From: Aquilaria yunnanensis
Taxonomy: Eukaryota > Streptophyta > Magnoliopsida > Malvales > Thymelaeaceae
Direction of reading: 5' to 3'
Assembly (NCBI GenBank): GCA_039654915.1
Contig: CM077597.1
Span: 89,096,001-89,160,000 of the forward strand
DNA: 64,000 nt
In this document: positions 52,042 through 63,507 of the stretch, piece by piece
Numbering within the stretch: position 1 is the stretch's first letter
Layout: every line of letters begins with the position of its first letter
The notes under the pieces: model-generated
The model's database searches: none
Seen by the model: only the letters and a program-made list of their open reading frames with translations
Told to the model about the DNA's origin: nothing
Made by a program: the position numbers and the translations under genes

Positions 52042-53440
52042 CCTGACAATGAACCAATGGCACCTTGAAAGTAAACCAGTGAAGGCTCATGCATGTTTAA
52101 AGTGGTCACTAGTTCACTCTCAGGGACTTGATAGTGAATTAGTGACTCCTTAAATGTGAAACCTGATGGAAAACTAGTGTCCCCTTTTAATGTGAACTGA
52201 TACTTACCGATTTACATTTAGTGGATCATTATCTCTTCATCAAGCCCTTAAATGTGAACCAATGATTCTCTAAATGTAAACCAGTACTTACCGGTTCACA
52301 TTTAAGGAAGGTCACTAGTTCTCCTTCAGGCTCCTGCATGTAAATCAGGGACCCCCTGAATGTGAACTAGCATTTATCGGTTCACATTCAGGGGGTGACT
52401 AGTTCTCCTTTAAACCCCTAAATGTGAACCAGTACTTACCGGTTCATATCCAGGGGGTCACTGTTTCTCCTTCAAGCCCTTAATATGAACTAGGGACTCT
52501 CTAAATGTGAACCAGTACTTAACGTTTCACATTCAAGGGGGTTACTGGTTCTCCATTAGGCCTTTGAATGTGAACCAAAGACCCCCTAAATGTGAACTAG
52601 TACTTAATGGTTCACATTTAGGAGGGTCACTAGTTCTTCATCAGACCCCTGAATATGAACCAGGGACCCCCTAAATGTGAACCAGTACTTACCAGTTCAC
52701 ATTCAGCAAGGTCACTGGCTCTCCATTAGGCCCCTGAATATGAACCAAAGACCCCCTGAATGTGAACCAATACTGGTTCACATTCAGGAGGGTCAATGGT
52801 TCTTCTTAGACCCCTAAATATGAGCCAATACTTACCGGTTTACATTCAAGCAAGTCACTAATTCTCCTTTAGGCCCCTAATTGTAAACTAGGGTTCACCC
52901 TCTAAATGTGAACTAGTACTTACCGGTTTGCATTTAAGATGTCACTGGTTCTCCTTTAGGCCCCTGCATGTGAAGTAAGGACCCTTTAAATGTAAACTAG
53001 CACTTATTAGTTCACATTTAGTGGGGTCACTGGTTATTTTTCAGGCCCCTGAATGTGAACCAGCACTTACTGGTTCACATTTAGAGGGGTCACGATTTCT
53101 CTTTTTGGCCCATAAATGTAAACTAAGGACCCCCCTGAATGTGAACCAGTACTTACCAGTTTATATTCAGGCATCAGGCCCCTAAATGTGAATCAAAAAC
53201 CCCCTGAATGTGAACCATGGGTCATTGGTTATCCTTCAGGCCCTTGAATGTGAACCTAGGACCTCATGATTATAAACCAATACTTACCGGTTCACATTCA
53301 GGAGGGTCACTGGTTCTCCATCAGATCCCTAAATGTGAATGAGGGACCCCCTGAATATAAACTAATACTTACCGGTTCACATTTAGGAGGTCACTGGTTC
53401 TCTATCACCTAAATGTGAACCGGTTCACTTTTAGGGTCTC
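52042..53440. repeat. Minisatellite of about 84 bp with hairpin-forming units
   Basis: About 15-16 diverged units. Each holds aatgtgaaccagtacttacc followed by ggttcacatt (an inverted pair separated by about 8 bases), then a linker 'ggtcactggttctcc' and 'caggcccctgaatgtgaacc'. The spacing of the acttaccggttca core is about 84-88 bp in most units and shorter in a few. No ORF is maintained. One unit also lies left of the hAT element at 30,004-30,081. Confidence 0.9.
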
Positions 53441-53974
53441 TAGTCTAGTTCATAATCAACCCAGTTATCCATCGCTTTTCTTTTCTTTCCCTATTTTTTT
53501 TAACATTATTGTTTTTAGATAATTGTTTTATGTTTGCCTTGTCACTTTTCTTTCCATATTTATGCGTTTGTTATGCCTAACTTGGTTTTGTTCTTTCAGT
53601 TTCATTCCATCTCATGCCACAAACCAAAAGAACAATGTTACGGCTCTCCGGCCACCAATAAACTTCCTTTTCAACCCATCGTGCCATTCATTGCATGCCC
53701 TAACAGATTCATGCTTTCATGAAACCTCTCCTCACTTTCAAGTGTCAGTTCAATGAATTTTTTTTCTGCGCTTTCACCTCTTTCAAAATGTTTTCATTTT
53801 CCAATTTATTTCTTCCCTTATTTTTTTTCTCACTCATCAATATTTGGTTAGTAGGTAACAGGTTAAAAATCTAAGACTCTTATTTGAGTTTCTCATCCGA
53901 TGACACCTAGAACGCTACAGCATATTGCTGTAGTTAGGATACTGTAGCAATGTAGAAATCCCCTAATATGTAAG
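53441..53974. other. Unassigned intergenic DNA
   Basis: No gene. The sequence is T-rich with a short CTGTAGC inverted motif at about 53,917-53,946. It is not shared with the other PELPK spacers as far as I can see. Confidence 0.4.
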
Positions 53975-54162
53975 GTAGTCAATGTCATGCATGGAAGAAA
54001 GAGAAAAACTCGCGTAAGAAATAAGTACACGTAGAAGGAAGATCCGGTGACTTATCACAGGTTTTCTACATGTGCTACAACCATCCAATGCTAAAGCACG
54101 CCTTTTTGTCAAACTTGCTTATCTTTTTTTTTTTCCTTAAAGAAAACTTTTTATTCTTAAAA
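53975..54162. repeat. Stray piece of spacer S1 (PELPK upstream DNA)
   Basis: It matches 25,998-26,200 and 55,735-55,920 (for example agaaggaagatccggtgac). At about 54,160 it jumps to sequence that in S1 lies about 1.7 kb earlier (interior of the Mutator-like element). This marks the border of a deletion between two duplicated units. Confidence 0.6.
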
Positions 54163-55688
54163 AAAACTACATTTGTATATATTTTTAGTTATACTAATAT
54201 TTATATACATTTTTTAGTTATTAGTTATTTTTCATTAATTTTATCTTAACTTCTAGTCATGTGTTAATTATTGCAAGCCATTGAAACCTCAGCCATTACC
54301 TTAATGACAAAATTGATAGTCACAACTGAAGGACAACAGAGCTAGCAACTGAAAAGTTTAGTTTTTTAGATGAATGCCACCCCGAGCTTGAAGCAACTGA
54401 ATGTTTAGTCACTTGCCTTAGCAACTGCTAGTTAAGTTGCTCCCAACCATTTTATTTTTTATTTTAATTATAATTATTAAAAAAAATGAAATGAAATTAT
54501 TTTAAATATATTGATAGTTAAATAAAGTGAAAATTTAAATGAAATAATTAATTAAAAATATATGTAAATATTAGGATAACTCGATAGTCATATATCTTGT
54601 AAAAATAATAATATGAATTAATTAAAATTTTAAATTTACTATTTCATGTAAATTCATTTTTAGAAGATGCTAGAATCAAATATAATCAAATTAATAAATA
54701 TATATATATTTTTGTACATAGTTGATAGAGTTATCTGTCCAAGTAGTGATAGTTGAAAGGATCATTTGTCCGAGTGGTGATAGTTCTGGGGTCAGCTACT
54801 CATGAAGGCTGAAGTCTGGGTGACAGAGACTTGAGCTACTGTTATGGCTGACAATTGGGTGACTCAAGTAATATCACGTGACCACATCAATGGGTTATAT
54901 ATTCGATCTTTAATATTTGGGAGACTAAGTTTTAACAAGTCATAGTTGAAGACATAGTGTTAAATACTGTGGTATACCGCTCAGTATACTGTTTATCAAG
55001 GGTATACAATATAGAATACAAATATTTTTACTTTTTGTTATTTTATTGCACGATATACAGCAGTATTTCGCGGTATATGACATACCACTCACTTTATTTA
55101 TACATTTTATCAAAAAACCGCGGTATACTGCAAATACTGTGTGGTACGTACCGCGGTATTTTATTTTTTGCAGCTATGTTTTTTTTTCAATTTACATAAA
55201 AAAATCATAAATATATAAAACATTAAAATATAAATAATACACATATCATAAAATAAACATTTACTTTTTTTTGTTACTTTTCTTAATTAATATAAAAATT
55301 TAATAGATAGTAGCAGCTTGAAGGTCTATATGGTGTTGGACAATATCTCTTAATTGAATTTTTTGTGCATGCCACCCCAACTAAATATCTTCTATCATAT
55401 ATATTTTATTTATATTTGACAAATTATGATGAGAAAAATTTGAATATATATAAGATGTGTAAAAATAAATTATTAAACAAATTATGTCACCTTAAAATAA
55501 TATTCTAACTTTTATTTTTGTATAAAAATGTGTAACGGAATGTGTAACGGTATGTGGGACGGTATATCATACAGTATATCTTAAAAATTCATGATATGGT
55601 ATACCTAGGAGTAATAGTATTTAACACCTTGATTGAAGGGTTATTAGTCTAAGTGGTGATAGTTCAGGGGATAAGAGGTATTTAAGCC
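54163..55688. mobile_element. Mutator-like element, second copy, left arm missing
   Basis: It matches 24,440-25,969 of the copy in S1. It ends with tttaagcc at 55,688 and is followed by aataaaata, identical to the left target copy of S1. The internal MITE is present at about 54,958-55,626. The left end is lost at the 54,160 junction. Confidence 0.7.
54958..55626. mobile_element. MITE-like insertion, second copy
   Basis: This is the same element as at 25,263-25,909, with ends TGTTAAATACT and AGTATTTAACA, at the same position of the host arm. It was therefore inherited by duplication and not newly inserted. Confidence 0.6.
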
Positions 55689-56904
55689 AATAAAATATGT
55701 TATAATAATTTTGAGGGGGGAGGATAATAAGTAAGGGTGTCAATTTGAAGAAAGAGAAAAACTTGCATAAGAAACAAAATAGAGATAAAAGGAAGATCCG
55801 GTGACGTATCACAGGTTTCTGCATGTGCTATAACCATCCAATTCTAAACCACGCCTCTTTGTCAAACTTGCTCATCTTTTTTCTTCTCTTTTTTCCTTAA
55901 AGAAAACTTTTTACTCCTTCCAACGCCTCTTAAATACTTTAAAATATCTAAATTTAATATGAAAAATTAATAGAAAAGAAAAATTTGTGTACCAATTTCA
56001 CTTTTATTTTTTATTTTTATTTTTTTCCACATAAACTAAGAATGATGAAAAAACTTGAATATATATAGATAATTGTTTGATGAGTAATATGATAATAATT
56101 TACTAAAGATAAAAATACTACAAAATTTTGAGACAACTCACAATAGTAAATATTGTCAAGAATGTGATATGGAGAGAATACTTATATGTATTTGATGTAT
56201 CCTTGAACCATTATGTGTTTTAGATAGACTAAATAATGAGCTATTTTACCTTATTCTTAATTTTATTTATTAATTGCACTTAAATATATATTGATTATAA
56301 CTTTATAATTTTAAAAATCAAAAAATATTTGTAAATTAATTTTTAAAAATAAGAAATTTTATTGAATTTTATTTTTTTAGTTGGGTGCGGAAAAAATTGT
56401 AAAAAAATTATTTCTAAAAACCTTTTATTTAATTTATTATTAGATAGGTAACGTTTTAGTTTTTAAATAGTAGTAATTATGGGAAACCACATAAATTTAA
56501 AAATAATGAATTTTTATTTATTCAACAATGGTAATACTTCCCTCACAAAACTTGTTATGTTTATTATTTATATTAATTAATTTATGATTTTATTTCTTGC
56601 AATGTTTCTCATAGAAATATAAAATTTTTATATGAAAATGATATTTTAAAAATTATAGTTTGCAAATATAAGTTTTACGAATTTTTTGTAATATAAATTA
56701 AGATAATAGTATTTAAATTAAACTTTAATAAAAAAACTTTTAAAAAAAAGGTGAAATAGATAAGTTTTGCAAGATAGAGAGTAGTAAAAAATATACTAAA
56801 TCAAAATAAAAGGTAAATGTTTTCGATCAAAAAACGACTGTTAATAATTCGATTACCTTTTCAGTCACAAATCCATCACTATGACTAAAATCAGTCTCTG
56901 GTGA
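55689..56904. other. Spacer S1', right part
   Basis: Gene-free AT-rich DNA homologous to 25,970-27,149. Confidence 0.6.
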
Positions 56905-57335
56905 AATGATAAATGTTTGAATATGGGGTGTAGTTTGTTCGACATGGATGAAGGTGAGCTACTGAAGGGCTCACTCAAATATCAAAGTAGTCTCCTTTTT
57001 CCTTCCTAATTCGAGAGTCGACATCCGATTCATCAACTCACCAACACCCGGCAACTTCCCAGTTCCAAACGTTGTACTCAAATAAAGCGCAAGAGAATTG
57101 AGAGGTTTGGCCGCTGGACTTGGGGATAAAGCTAAACTAAGACCATGTGTTGGTGAGAGGTTGAACCAACCAAGAACAAAAGTTCATACCAAACCCAACT
57201 CAAAAGTTCTCGGTCCTCCACTTCCCAAACTATAAGAGGCCCATCTCACATATAACAGAGACCATCCCTTGCTTTTCGAAGTGTCACTACTCTTACTGTG
57301 TTTAGCATCGTCTGGTTTGAAGTTTGATCATCAAC
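56905..57335 (+). promoter_or_regulatory. PELPK copy 3 promoter block
   Basis: The conserved block with a TATA box at 57,231-57,240 (tataagaggc). It is nearly identical to the copy 2 block. Confidence 0.6.
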
Positions 57336-57719
57336 ATGGGTCTCCATCGATTTCCTGCACTTCGCATCTCTCTCTTCCTCATCGCCATGTGGTCAGCAAG
57401 CAGCAAAGCTGATTCGGTTTCCGCGCGACGGCTTCTTCAAATGCCGGAGCTTCCCAAGCCCGAATTGCCTCTTCCCGAGTTCCCAAAACATGAAGTGCCT
57501 GAATTGCCCAAAGTTGTAGTCCCACAATTGTCAGAGTTGCCAAAGCCCGAAGTGCCCGAAGTGCCTAAAGTCGAGATTCCAACAGTTCCGGAGTTGCCAA
57601 AACCCGAAGTGCCTAAATTGCCTGAATTGCCAAAACCTGAAGTTCCTCAACTACCTGAACTACCAAAGTTGCCTGATATCCCTATCCCAACTTTCATCCC
57701 TCAACCCACCAACCCATGA
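57336..57719 (+). CDS. PELPK-repeat secreted proline-rich protein, copy 3
   Basis: 127 aa from the ATG at 57,336. The signal peptide and RRLLQMPELPK segment are the same as in copy 2. The pentapeptide array differs at a few sites (PEVPEVPKVEIPTVPEL) and the end reads IPIPTFIPQPTNP. It is intact. It is the closest relative of copy 2, in agreement with their shared spacers. A secreted cell-wall role is inferred from PELPK1. Confidence 0.88.
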   Translation: MGLHRFPALRISLFLIAMWSASSKADSVSARRLLQMPELPKPELPLPEFPKHEVPELPKVVVPQLSELPKPEVPEVPKVEIPTVPELPKPEVPKLPELPKPEVPQLPELPKLPDIPIPTFIPQPTNP

Positions 57720-59329
57720 GGTCTACAGCCTGCACCCTAGCTGCCGTAGATGGGCTTTTTGGAAGTTGTGGCGTGGTTAAATGCTTTTAAGTAATTATTT
57801 CAGCATTTGGGGCTATATGTTTAAGCTACTTGGTCATGTATTTATTCCTTTCATCTGTTTGCTTTCTTTATTTTGTTAATGTTCCCATCTCGGTTATATG
57901 CTTTGATGTAATTATCTCATTGTAATTATCTCTCTCTCTCTCTGTCTCTCTCTCAACCTGTCAATACCTTAAAACCCAAGGCTAGTTTCACAAAGTAACA
58001 CAGCTCGTATTCACAAGGTCACTGGCAGCTCGTATCGACCCGCAAATTACCCGCCTGAACCCGTATGCAAACAAACTAGCATCATCGTTGTGGATGAAAT
58101 TCTCCTTAACGATGTGATCTCATATACGTAATGCTAAGTCAATGCCTGTAGATTGGATGGCCTTTTTCCGCAACTGTGAGTCAGAAACGACAAAACAAGA
58201 AATAAGGAGAAAAAAATGATTTACAATCTGTTAACTGACTTTTCTGGTTGTAAGGGTCTGTGAATAAATTTTATATGCAAGTTATGAGGTTAAAAAATTA
58301 TAGAAATAGGAAATAATTATTAGTTTATGTAAAATAAATTGTATCATAAAATATTGATATTATATTAGTAATATTGTTGGATAAATATGGTTAGAATTAA
58401 TAATTGTTTCAAGTTAATGAAGATTAGAATTAATAAATAGTAGATACACACATACATATTTATGATACTAGTACATATATACGTAACACTAGTAGATACG
58501 ATCATAAATAAATTTTAAAAAATAGGAAACAAGTTGCAATCATTTTAATAAATACTAAATAATTTATTAGCAAATTTTTTTGTGAAATGTTTATGAAATA
58601 AATGAAATTTAATAAAAAAGAGAAAGACTCAATTAACACAAAAATATATTGGAATAAAAAAAAAAGAAATGGGAGTTAATGTAAAATTTGAGTTAATGAA
58701 AACATGAAAAGAGAGTTAATGTATTAGTAGTAAGTAAATTTGTTGTTAAAAGTAAATGCAGATAGAATGGGGAGATGGTGAAATTGAAAATATTAGTAGT
58801 GTTTAGAATACCTAATATTTTCCAATAATATTTATCAATTTGTTTATACAATATTGATCAACACATAAACGTTTCACCCCATTAGTGTGGAAGAAGAATA
58901 CAAAGTGAAGTGTGACATGAATGATCAAGGGCGAAAATGCCCCTTAGACGTACTCAGGTCAGTAGTAGTATTTTAGACTATAATGAATAAGATGTGAAGA
59001 ACTTTAGAAAAAAAAAAAGAAGAACATGAGAAAAATGTGATACAGTGCATGAACATGTGGTTGAAATGTCAAAAAAGAAAATTGACTGTTGTACTTAAAA
59101 AATAATTAAATTTGGTGAACTAGCATTTATATTTAGTATAAAGTTTTTACGGGATATAAAAAGTGATAAAGGGAGAAGAAAAACGTCTATGAGATATAAA
59201 AAGTGATAAAGGGAGAAGAAAAATGTTGGCGCCACATTTTTTGGGAAAAAAGCACTCTAGTTCTAAAACTTTTAGTCTTTTACCAAATCAATTGTAAAAG
59301 TTATCTAATTTCAAGCAAAAACTTGTCAC
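57720..59329. other. PELPK copy 3 3' flank (spacer S2')
   Basis: Homologous to the flank of copy 2, but with the stretch corresponding to about 28,440-28,835 deleted near 58,180. It carries a CT microsatellite (about 57,929-57,954) and a local tandem duplication of about 50 bp (about 59,151-59,225). No gene. Confidence 0.6.
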
Positions 59330-59780
59330 AAATGGATCTAATTTGGCTATGGCTATAAAATGTTTGAATATGGGGTGTTGGTCCGACATGGTTGAAGGTG
59401 AGCTACTGAAGGGCTCACTCAAATATCAAAGTAGTCTCCTTTTTCCTTCCTAACTCGAGTTCGAGATTGGATTCACCAACTCACCAACACCAGGCAACTT
59501 CCCAGTTCCATACGTTGTACTCACATAAAGCACAAGAGAGTTGAGAGGTTTGGCCGCTGGACTTGGGATAAAGCTAAACTAAGACCATGTGTTGGTGAGA
59601 GGTTGAACCAACCAAGAACAAAAGTTCATACCAAAACCTAACTCAAAAGTTCTCGCTCCTGTACTTCCGAAACTATAAGAAGCCCATCTCACATGTATTG
59701 GAGACCATCCCTTGCTTTCTGAAGTGTTGCTACTCTTACTGTGTTTAGCGTCTCGTCAGGTTTGAACTTTGATCATCAAC
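59330..59780 (+). promoter_or_regulatory. PELPK copy 4 promoter block
   Basis: The conserved block with a TATA box (aactataaga) at 59,671-59,680. It shares the 'ggatctaatttggctatggct' start and the 'ataagaagcccatc' form with copy 1. Confidence 0.6.
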
Positions 59781-60029
59781 ATGGCTCTTCGTCGATTTCC
59801 TGCACTTCACCTCTCCCTCTTCCTCGTCGTTATGTGGTCAGCAAGCAGCAAAGCCGATTCAGTTTCTGCTCGACGGCTTCTTCAAGTGCCTGAACTTCCC
59901 AAGCCTGAATTGCCTCTCCCTGAGTTCCCAAAACCTGAAGTGCCTGAACTGCCTAAAGTTGTTACTAATCATAGTATAATTGAAATTAATGCTCAAAGTT
60001 TTATTTTTTTTGTGTTGAAATTATTTTAA
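59781..60029 (+). pseudogene. PELPK copy 4, truncated by an internal deletion
   Basis: The signal peptide (MALRRFPALH, then LFLVVMWSASSKA) and the first six or so repeats are intact as far as PELPKVV. At 59,961-59,962 the sequence jumps to DNA that in copy 1 lies about 800 bp further on, in the 3' flank. The frame then runs 22 codons through non-coding DNA (TNHSIIEINAQ and on) to a stop at 60,029. The predicted 82-residue product lacks most of the repeat array. The promoter looks intact, so expression is possible, but loss of function is likely. Confidence 0.85.
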
Positions 60030-60088
60030 CTTTAGAATTGTCTTTTGATATGTAGTTTGATATGAAAATTAAGAAAGTGAAAAAAATT
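60030..60088. other. 3' flank of copy 4 up to the solo LTR
   Basis: It matches 23,860-23,915 of the copy 1 flank. The last five bases (aaatt) are the target copy of the LTR. Confidence 0.7.
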
Positions 60089-62791
60089 TGTGGCGGAACA
60101 GAGCCCCAGTGCCCTGAATTGCTAACACTGGTAGGCTCTTTGGGAGCTATAATCCCACTTCAGTTACAATTGGCTAGTTATTACTCATGAAGTAATCTTA
60201 AATCATTACGTGCAACTTGTTACTTAGCCTACCCTACATAGGTAATATGCATGCATTGTCCTGGCTATGCGATAATAGAAAATTAAATCTATAAAGAAAA
60301 CTGTGGCGCCAGTTCATAAAACGTAAGTAAAACAAACCAAGACATAAAAAATTTAGTTGCTTTAATTACAAGTAACAACTATGTGCATACATCTCAAACT
60401 TATATGCACCCAAATGTAACTCTAGTGTTATACACACCAATGGGCACTAGTAGAGGCGATCTACGTATGAAATTACCGTACATATAAAAGAAGCAGCTCA
60501 TATCTTGTAAGATACTAAGATCCATCCTTAACTCTTCACCCAAGCAAGCTAGCTTCAAGTGATGAGCCACACTTTCCTTGTACTCACTTAGCCTCAAACT
60601 GTAAGGCAAACACTTTGGTCAGTACTTGCTTATGCCTACTTAGAGAATACCTTTGAACCAATAAAACCTAGCCTTAACAGCTGCCCCTTATCAATTGTTA
60701 AGCCCAACTAGTCCACTTAAACCTGCACAACACTTAGAGGGGTGAGTACTTTAAAGTACTCAGTAAGGGATTTAGTACCTGCAAGGAAAAACAATGCAAA
60801 CATGCAAAGCACAATATATATATATAAATATGTATATATAGCATCCAAAACAAAACAAGCAGTCAACAATGCATCCAGAAGCAGGAATAAAACAACAACC
60901 AATGCAAATGATGGATGGATGGATGGATGAATGAAATATGCACATGCAAATGTACTTAGGACTTCCTTACACCCGTGGGTGCTAGACTTGCCGTGAGCTC
61001 TTACGACCGGGGTACTTAGATACTGGCCTTCGTATCCTATACTAGCACTTAACTAATCCCATGAAGTCCTCTTACGGGCGCTTTAGAGTAAGTCATCACT
61101 TACTCAAACCTTACCCGCCTTGACGAGCTACTTAAAGTAAGTAACCACTTACTCACTCCTTACTCATCTCTTCCCTTAACTTATTGTGCAGGGTAGCTGC
61201 CTTATGTGGTTCAACTTACCAAGCTCTTCGAGCTTAGCTTAGGGCCCCTTAGTGGCTTACTTACCAAACCATAAAGTTTGGTTGGGATCCTCTTAGGTTT
61301 CCTTTTTATTGACCAAAGGTTTATGACATTCCACTCGGCCAACAAAGAGTCTGAAACCCGACTTAATCCATTTAGTGCTCACTTGGGAACTGAAGCACTT
61401 TAACTTCTTTAGCCACCATTACTTACCCTTCCTTAACCACACTAATTAGATACCACCTAAATAATGCATAATTCCCAATTTAGGAATGAGTTCTAGACCC
61501 AATTAAGGCTATGGAACATCTTAAATTAGCCTAGGGATGAAAACCAAGAGTTTGAGACACTCTTAGGATGCCTGGAGCTTGGGGGGAAAATGCCTTGGCG
61601 GCGCCGTTGGCGACTCGTCGCCAAAGGCATTTGCATTCAGGCAAGTTTGGCATCTCTCAGTGACATGACGCCAATTCGCGTCGCCGGTCGCCAAATGGCA
61701 TCGCTACTGGCGACGCATCGCCAATACCTTTCCAGCATTGTGCGACAGCATGCGACCTTGCATGAAACTTGCTCAAACTTTCTCATCCCAAGGCCAATTC
61801 ACATGGGTCTTGTTTCTACTTTATTCCCACTCATAATACTACATTTCTATGCATTATTTGAGCTTAATTAACTTAAATCCCTTACCTCAAATCATCTTGA
61901 AAGCAAGGAACAAGCAATGAGCACATCTGAGCTACAATTACTTCCTTTGAGTTCCAAGCTTGAAATCAACCAAATTGGACACCAAGAGCATGAAGTTAAG
62001 ACCATTTCTAACCATTTAACAAGCTTAAAACTAACCCATAAGGATCAAATACGTTTACCTTTGGGTTTGAACCAAAAACTTGCAAGAACAACTCCAAATG
62101 CACCAATTCCATAAAAAACGAGCTAAGGGCTAGTTGGGATAGCTTCGGGACCTTTAATTTCCATGCAAAGTTGAGTGAGTTGGGAGGTTTGGGGGTAGAA
62201 TGCAAGGGAGGAAGGAGAGCTACGAAAATGGCAAGTGGGGGAGATGATGAATAGTGTCATCTCCTGAATAGTGTCATCTCCTCCATTTAAAACCAACTTA
62301 GCCCAACTTTCTTCCACTTGTCACCTTGGCCCTTAAACTTAATTTTGAATCACTTAGGCCACTTAAACACTCCTCATTGCATCACTCCTTGGTCCCAAAG
62401 AAAGATTTTTCTTACCCAAAAACTCTGCCTTTGAGTCACCTAAGCCATTATAAGACATAATAGCTTAATTTCTTACTTAGTGCATCTTTTCACCCTTAAC
62501 TTTTGCCTTTAGTTCAAATGGCTATAAATACTTATGGTCTTAAATTAACTAGCTCAAAAAAAAAAACTTGCATGAACCTAATTTTACCAAAATTACGGTC
62601 ATGCCACTAACTTGGGTCAAAATTACCATTTTGCCCATTTTGCCCCTTAGGTGCCAATTACTCTTTGGAACTCAATTTAACCTTAACTAGCTTACTTTTC
62701 TTGCTTAATAAAACTTATTTGAGGGAGAAATAACTCGGGATTTACTTACCTTAACATTTAATGTAGAGGAAATACTAGGAGAGCCTTTACA
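60089..62791 (-). mobile_element. Solo LTR, probably Ty3/gypsy
   Basis: It begins TGTGGCGG and ends CCTTTACA (TG...CA) and is flanked by AAATT on both sides (60,084-60,088 and 62,792-62,796). Removing it and one AAATT restores exactly the sequence of the copy 1 flank (gtgaaaaaaatttatatg). At 2,703 bp it is long for an LTR. It holds no retrotransposon gene. Minus orientation is inferred from a TATA-rich stretch (60,811-60,842) followed on that strand by a tract like the R/U5 of Tekay/Del elements; that family call is tentative. It carries a GGAT tetranucleotide repeat at about 60,909-60,931. Confidence 0.8.
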
Positions 62792-62952
62792 AAATTTATA
62801 TGTTATTTGTACTTTTTCCCTTAAATTTTTATGCATAAATCAAAATTATAGGAAAAAGAGAATAATGACATAATAATTTAAATGGTAGTATGGTCAAATA
62901 ATATATTAAATGCAAAATATTACAAAAATTTAAAACCAGTTAAAATAATATA

Positions 62953-63507
62953 GGCTTAATACCTCCCACCCCCTTGAAATATTACTACTCGTACAAATGA
63001 CCCTCTCAGCTATGACTTGTAACAACTCAATCCTCCAATTATTAAAAATAAACAAATGACCCTCGATGCAGTCGCATGATATCACTTGAGTCACGCAGCC
63101 ATTAGTCATAGAGGCCACTCAACTCTACGTCACCTAGCCATTAGCCGTTATGGGCAAATAACCCCCTGAACACTTGGACAAATGACTCCCTCAACTATGA
63201 CCATGTAAACAGATGACCCCTCAACTCAATAATTAGTAAGAAATAATTAGTAAGAATTGATTTTTTTAATTAATTTATAGGATTATTTTTACAAGGTATA
63301 TGAATATTAAGTTATACTAATATTTATATACATTTTTTAGTTATTAGTTATTTCTTATTAATTTTATCTTAACTTGTAACACTACAAGATTGAAGCAAAA
63401 AATTGACTAAACTTCTAGTCACATGTTAATTATAGCAAGCCACTGAAACCTCAGTCATCACCTCAATGACAAAAATGGTAGTCACGATTGAAGGAGGATA
63501 GAGCTAG
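62953..63507. mobile_element. Mutator-like element, third copy, left part
   Basis: It starts ggcttaatacctcc, preceded by aataatata (a diverged target copy). It matches 24,075-24,640. It is interrupted at 63,507 by the TRIM, inside the sequence that reads agctagcaactg in the other copies. Confidence 0.75.

Noticed and set aside
52042..53440. CRISPR-like array
   Set aside because: The whole unit including the spacer is repeated, and the window is plant nuclear DNA. It is a minisatellite.
60089..62791. Gene-containing insertion
   Set aside because: Short ORFs here have no domain features. The TG...CA ends and AAATT duplication show it is a solo LTR.
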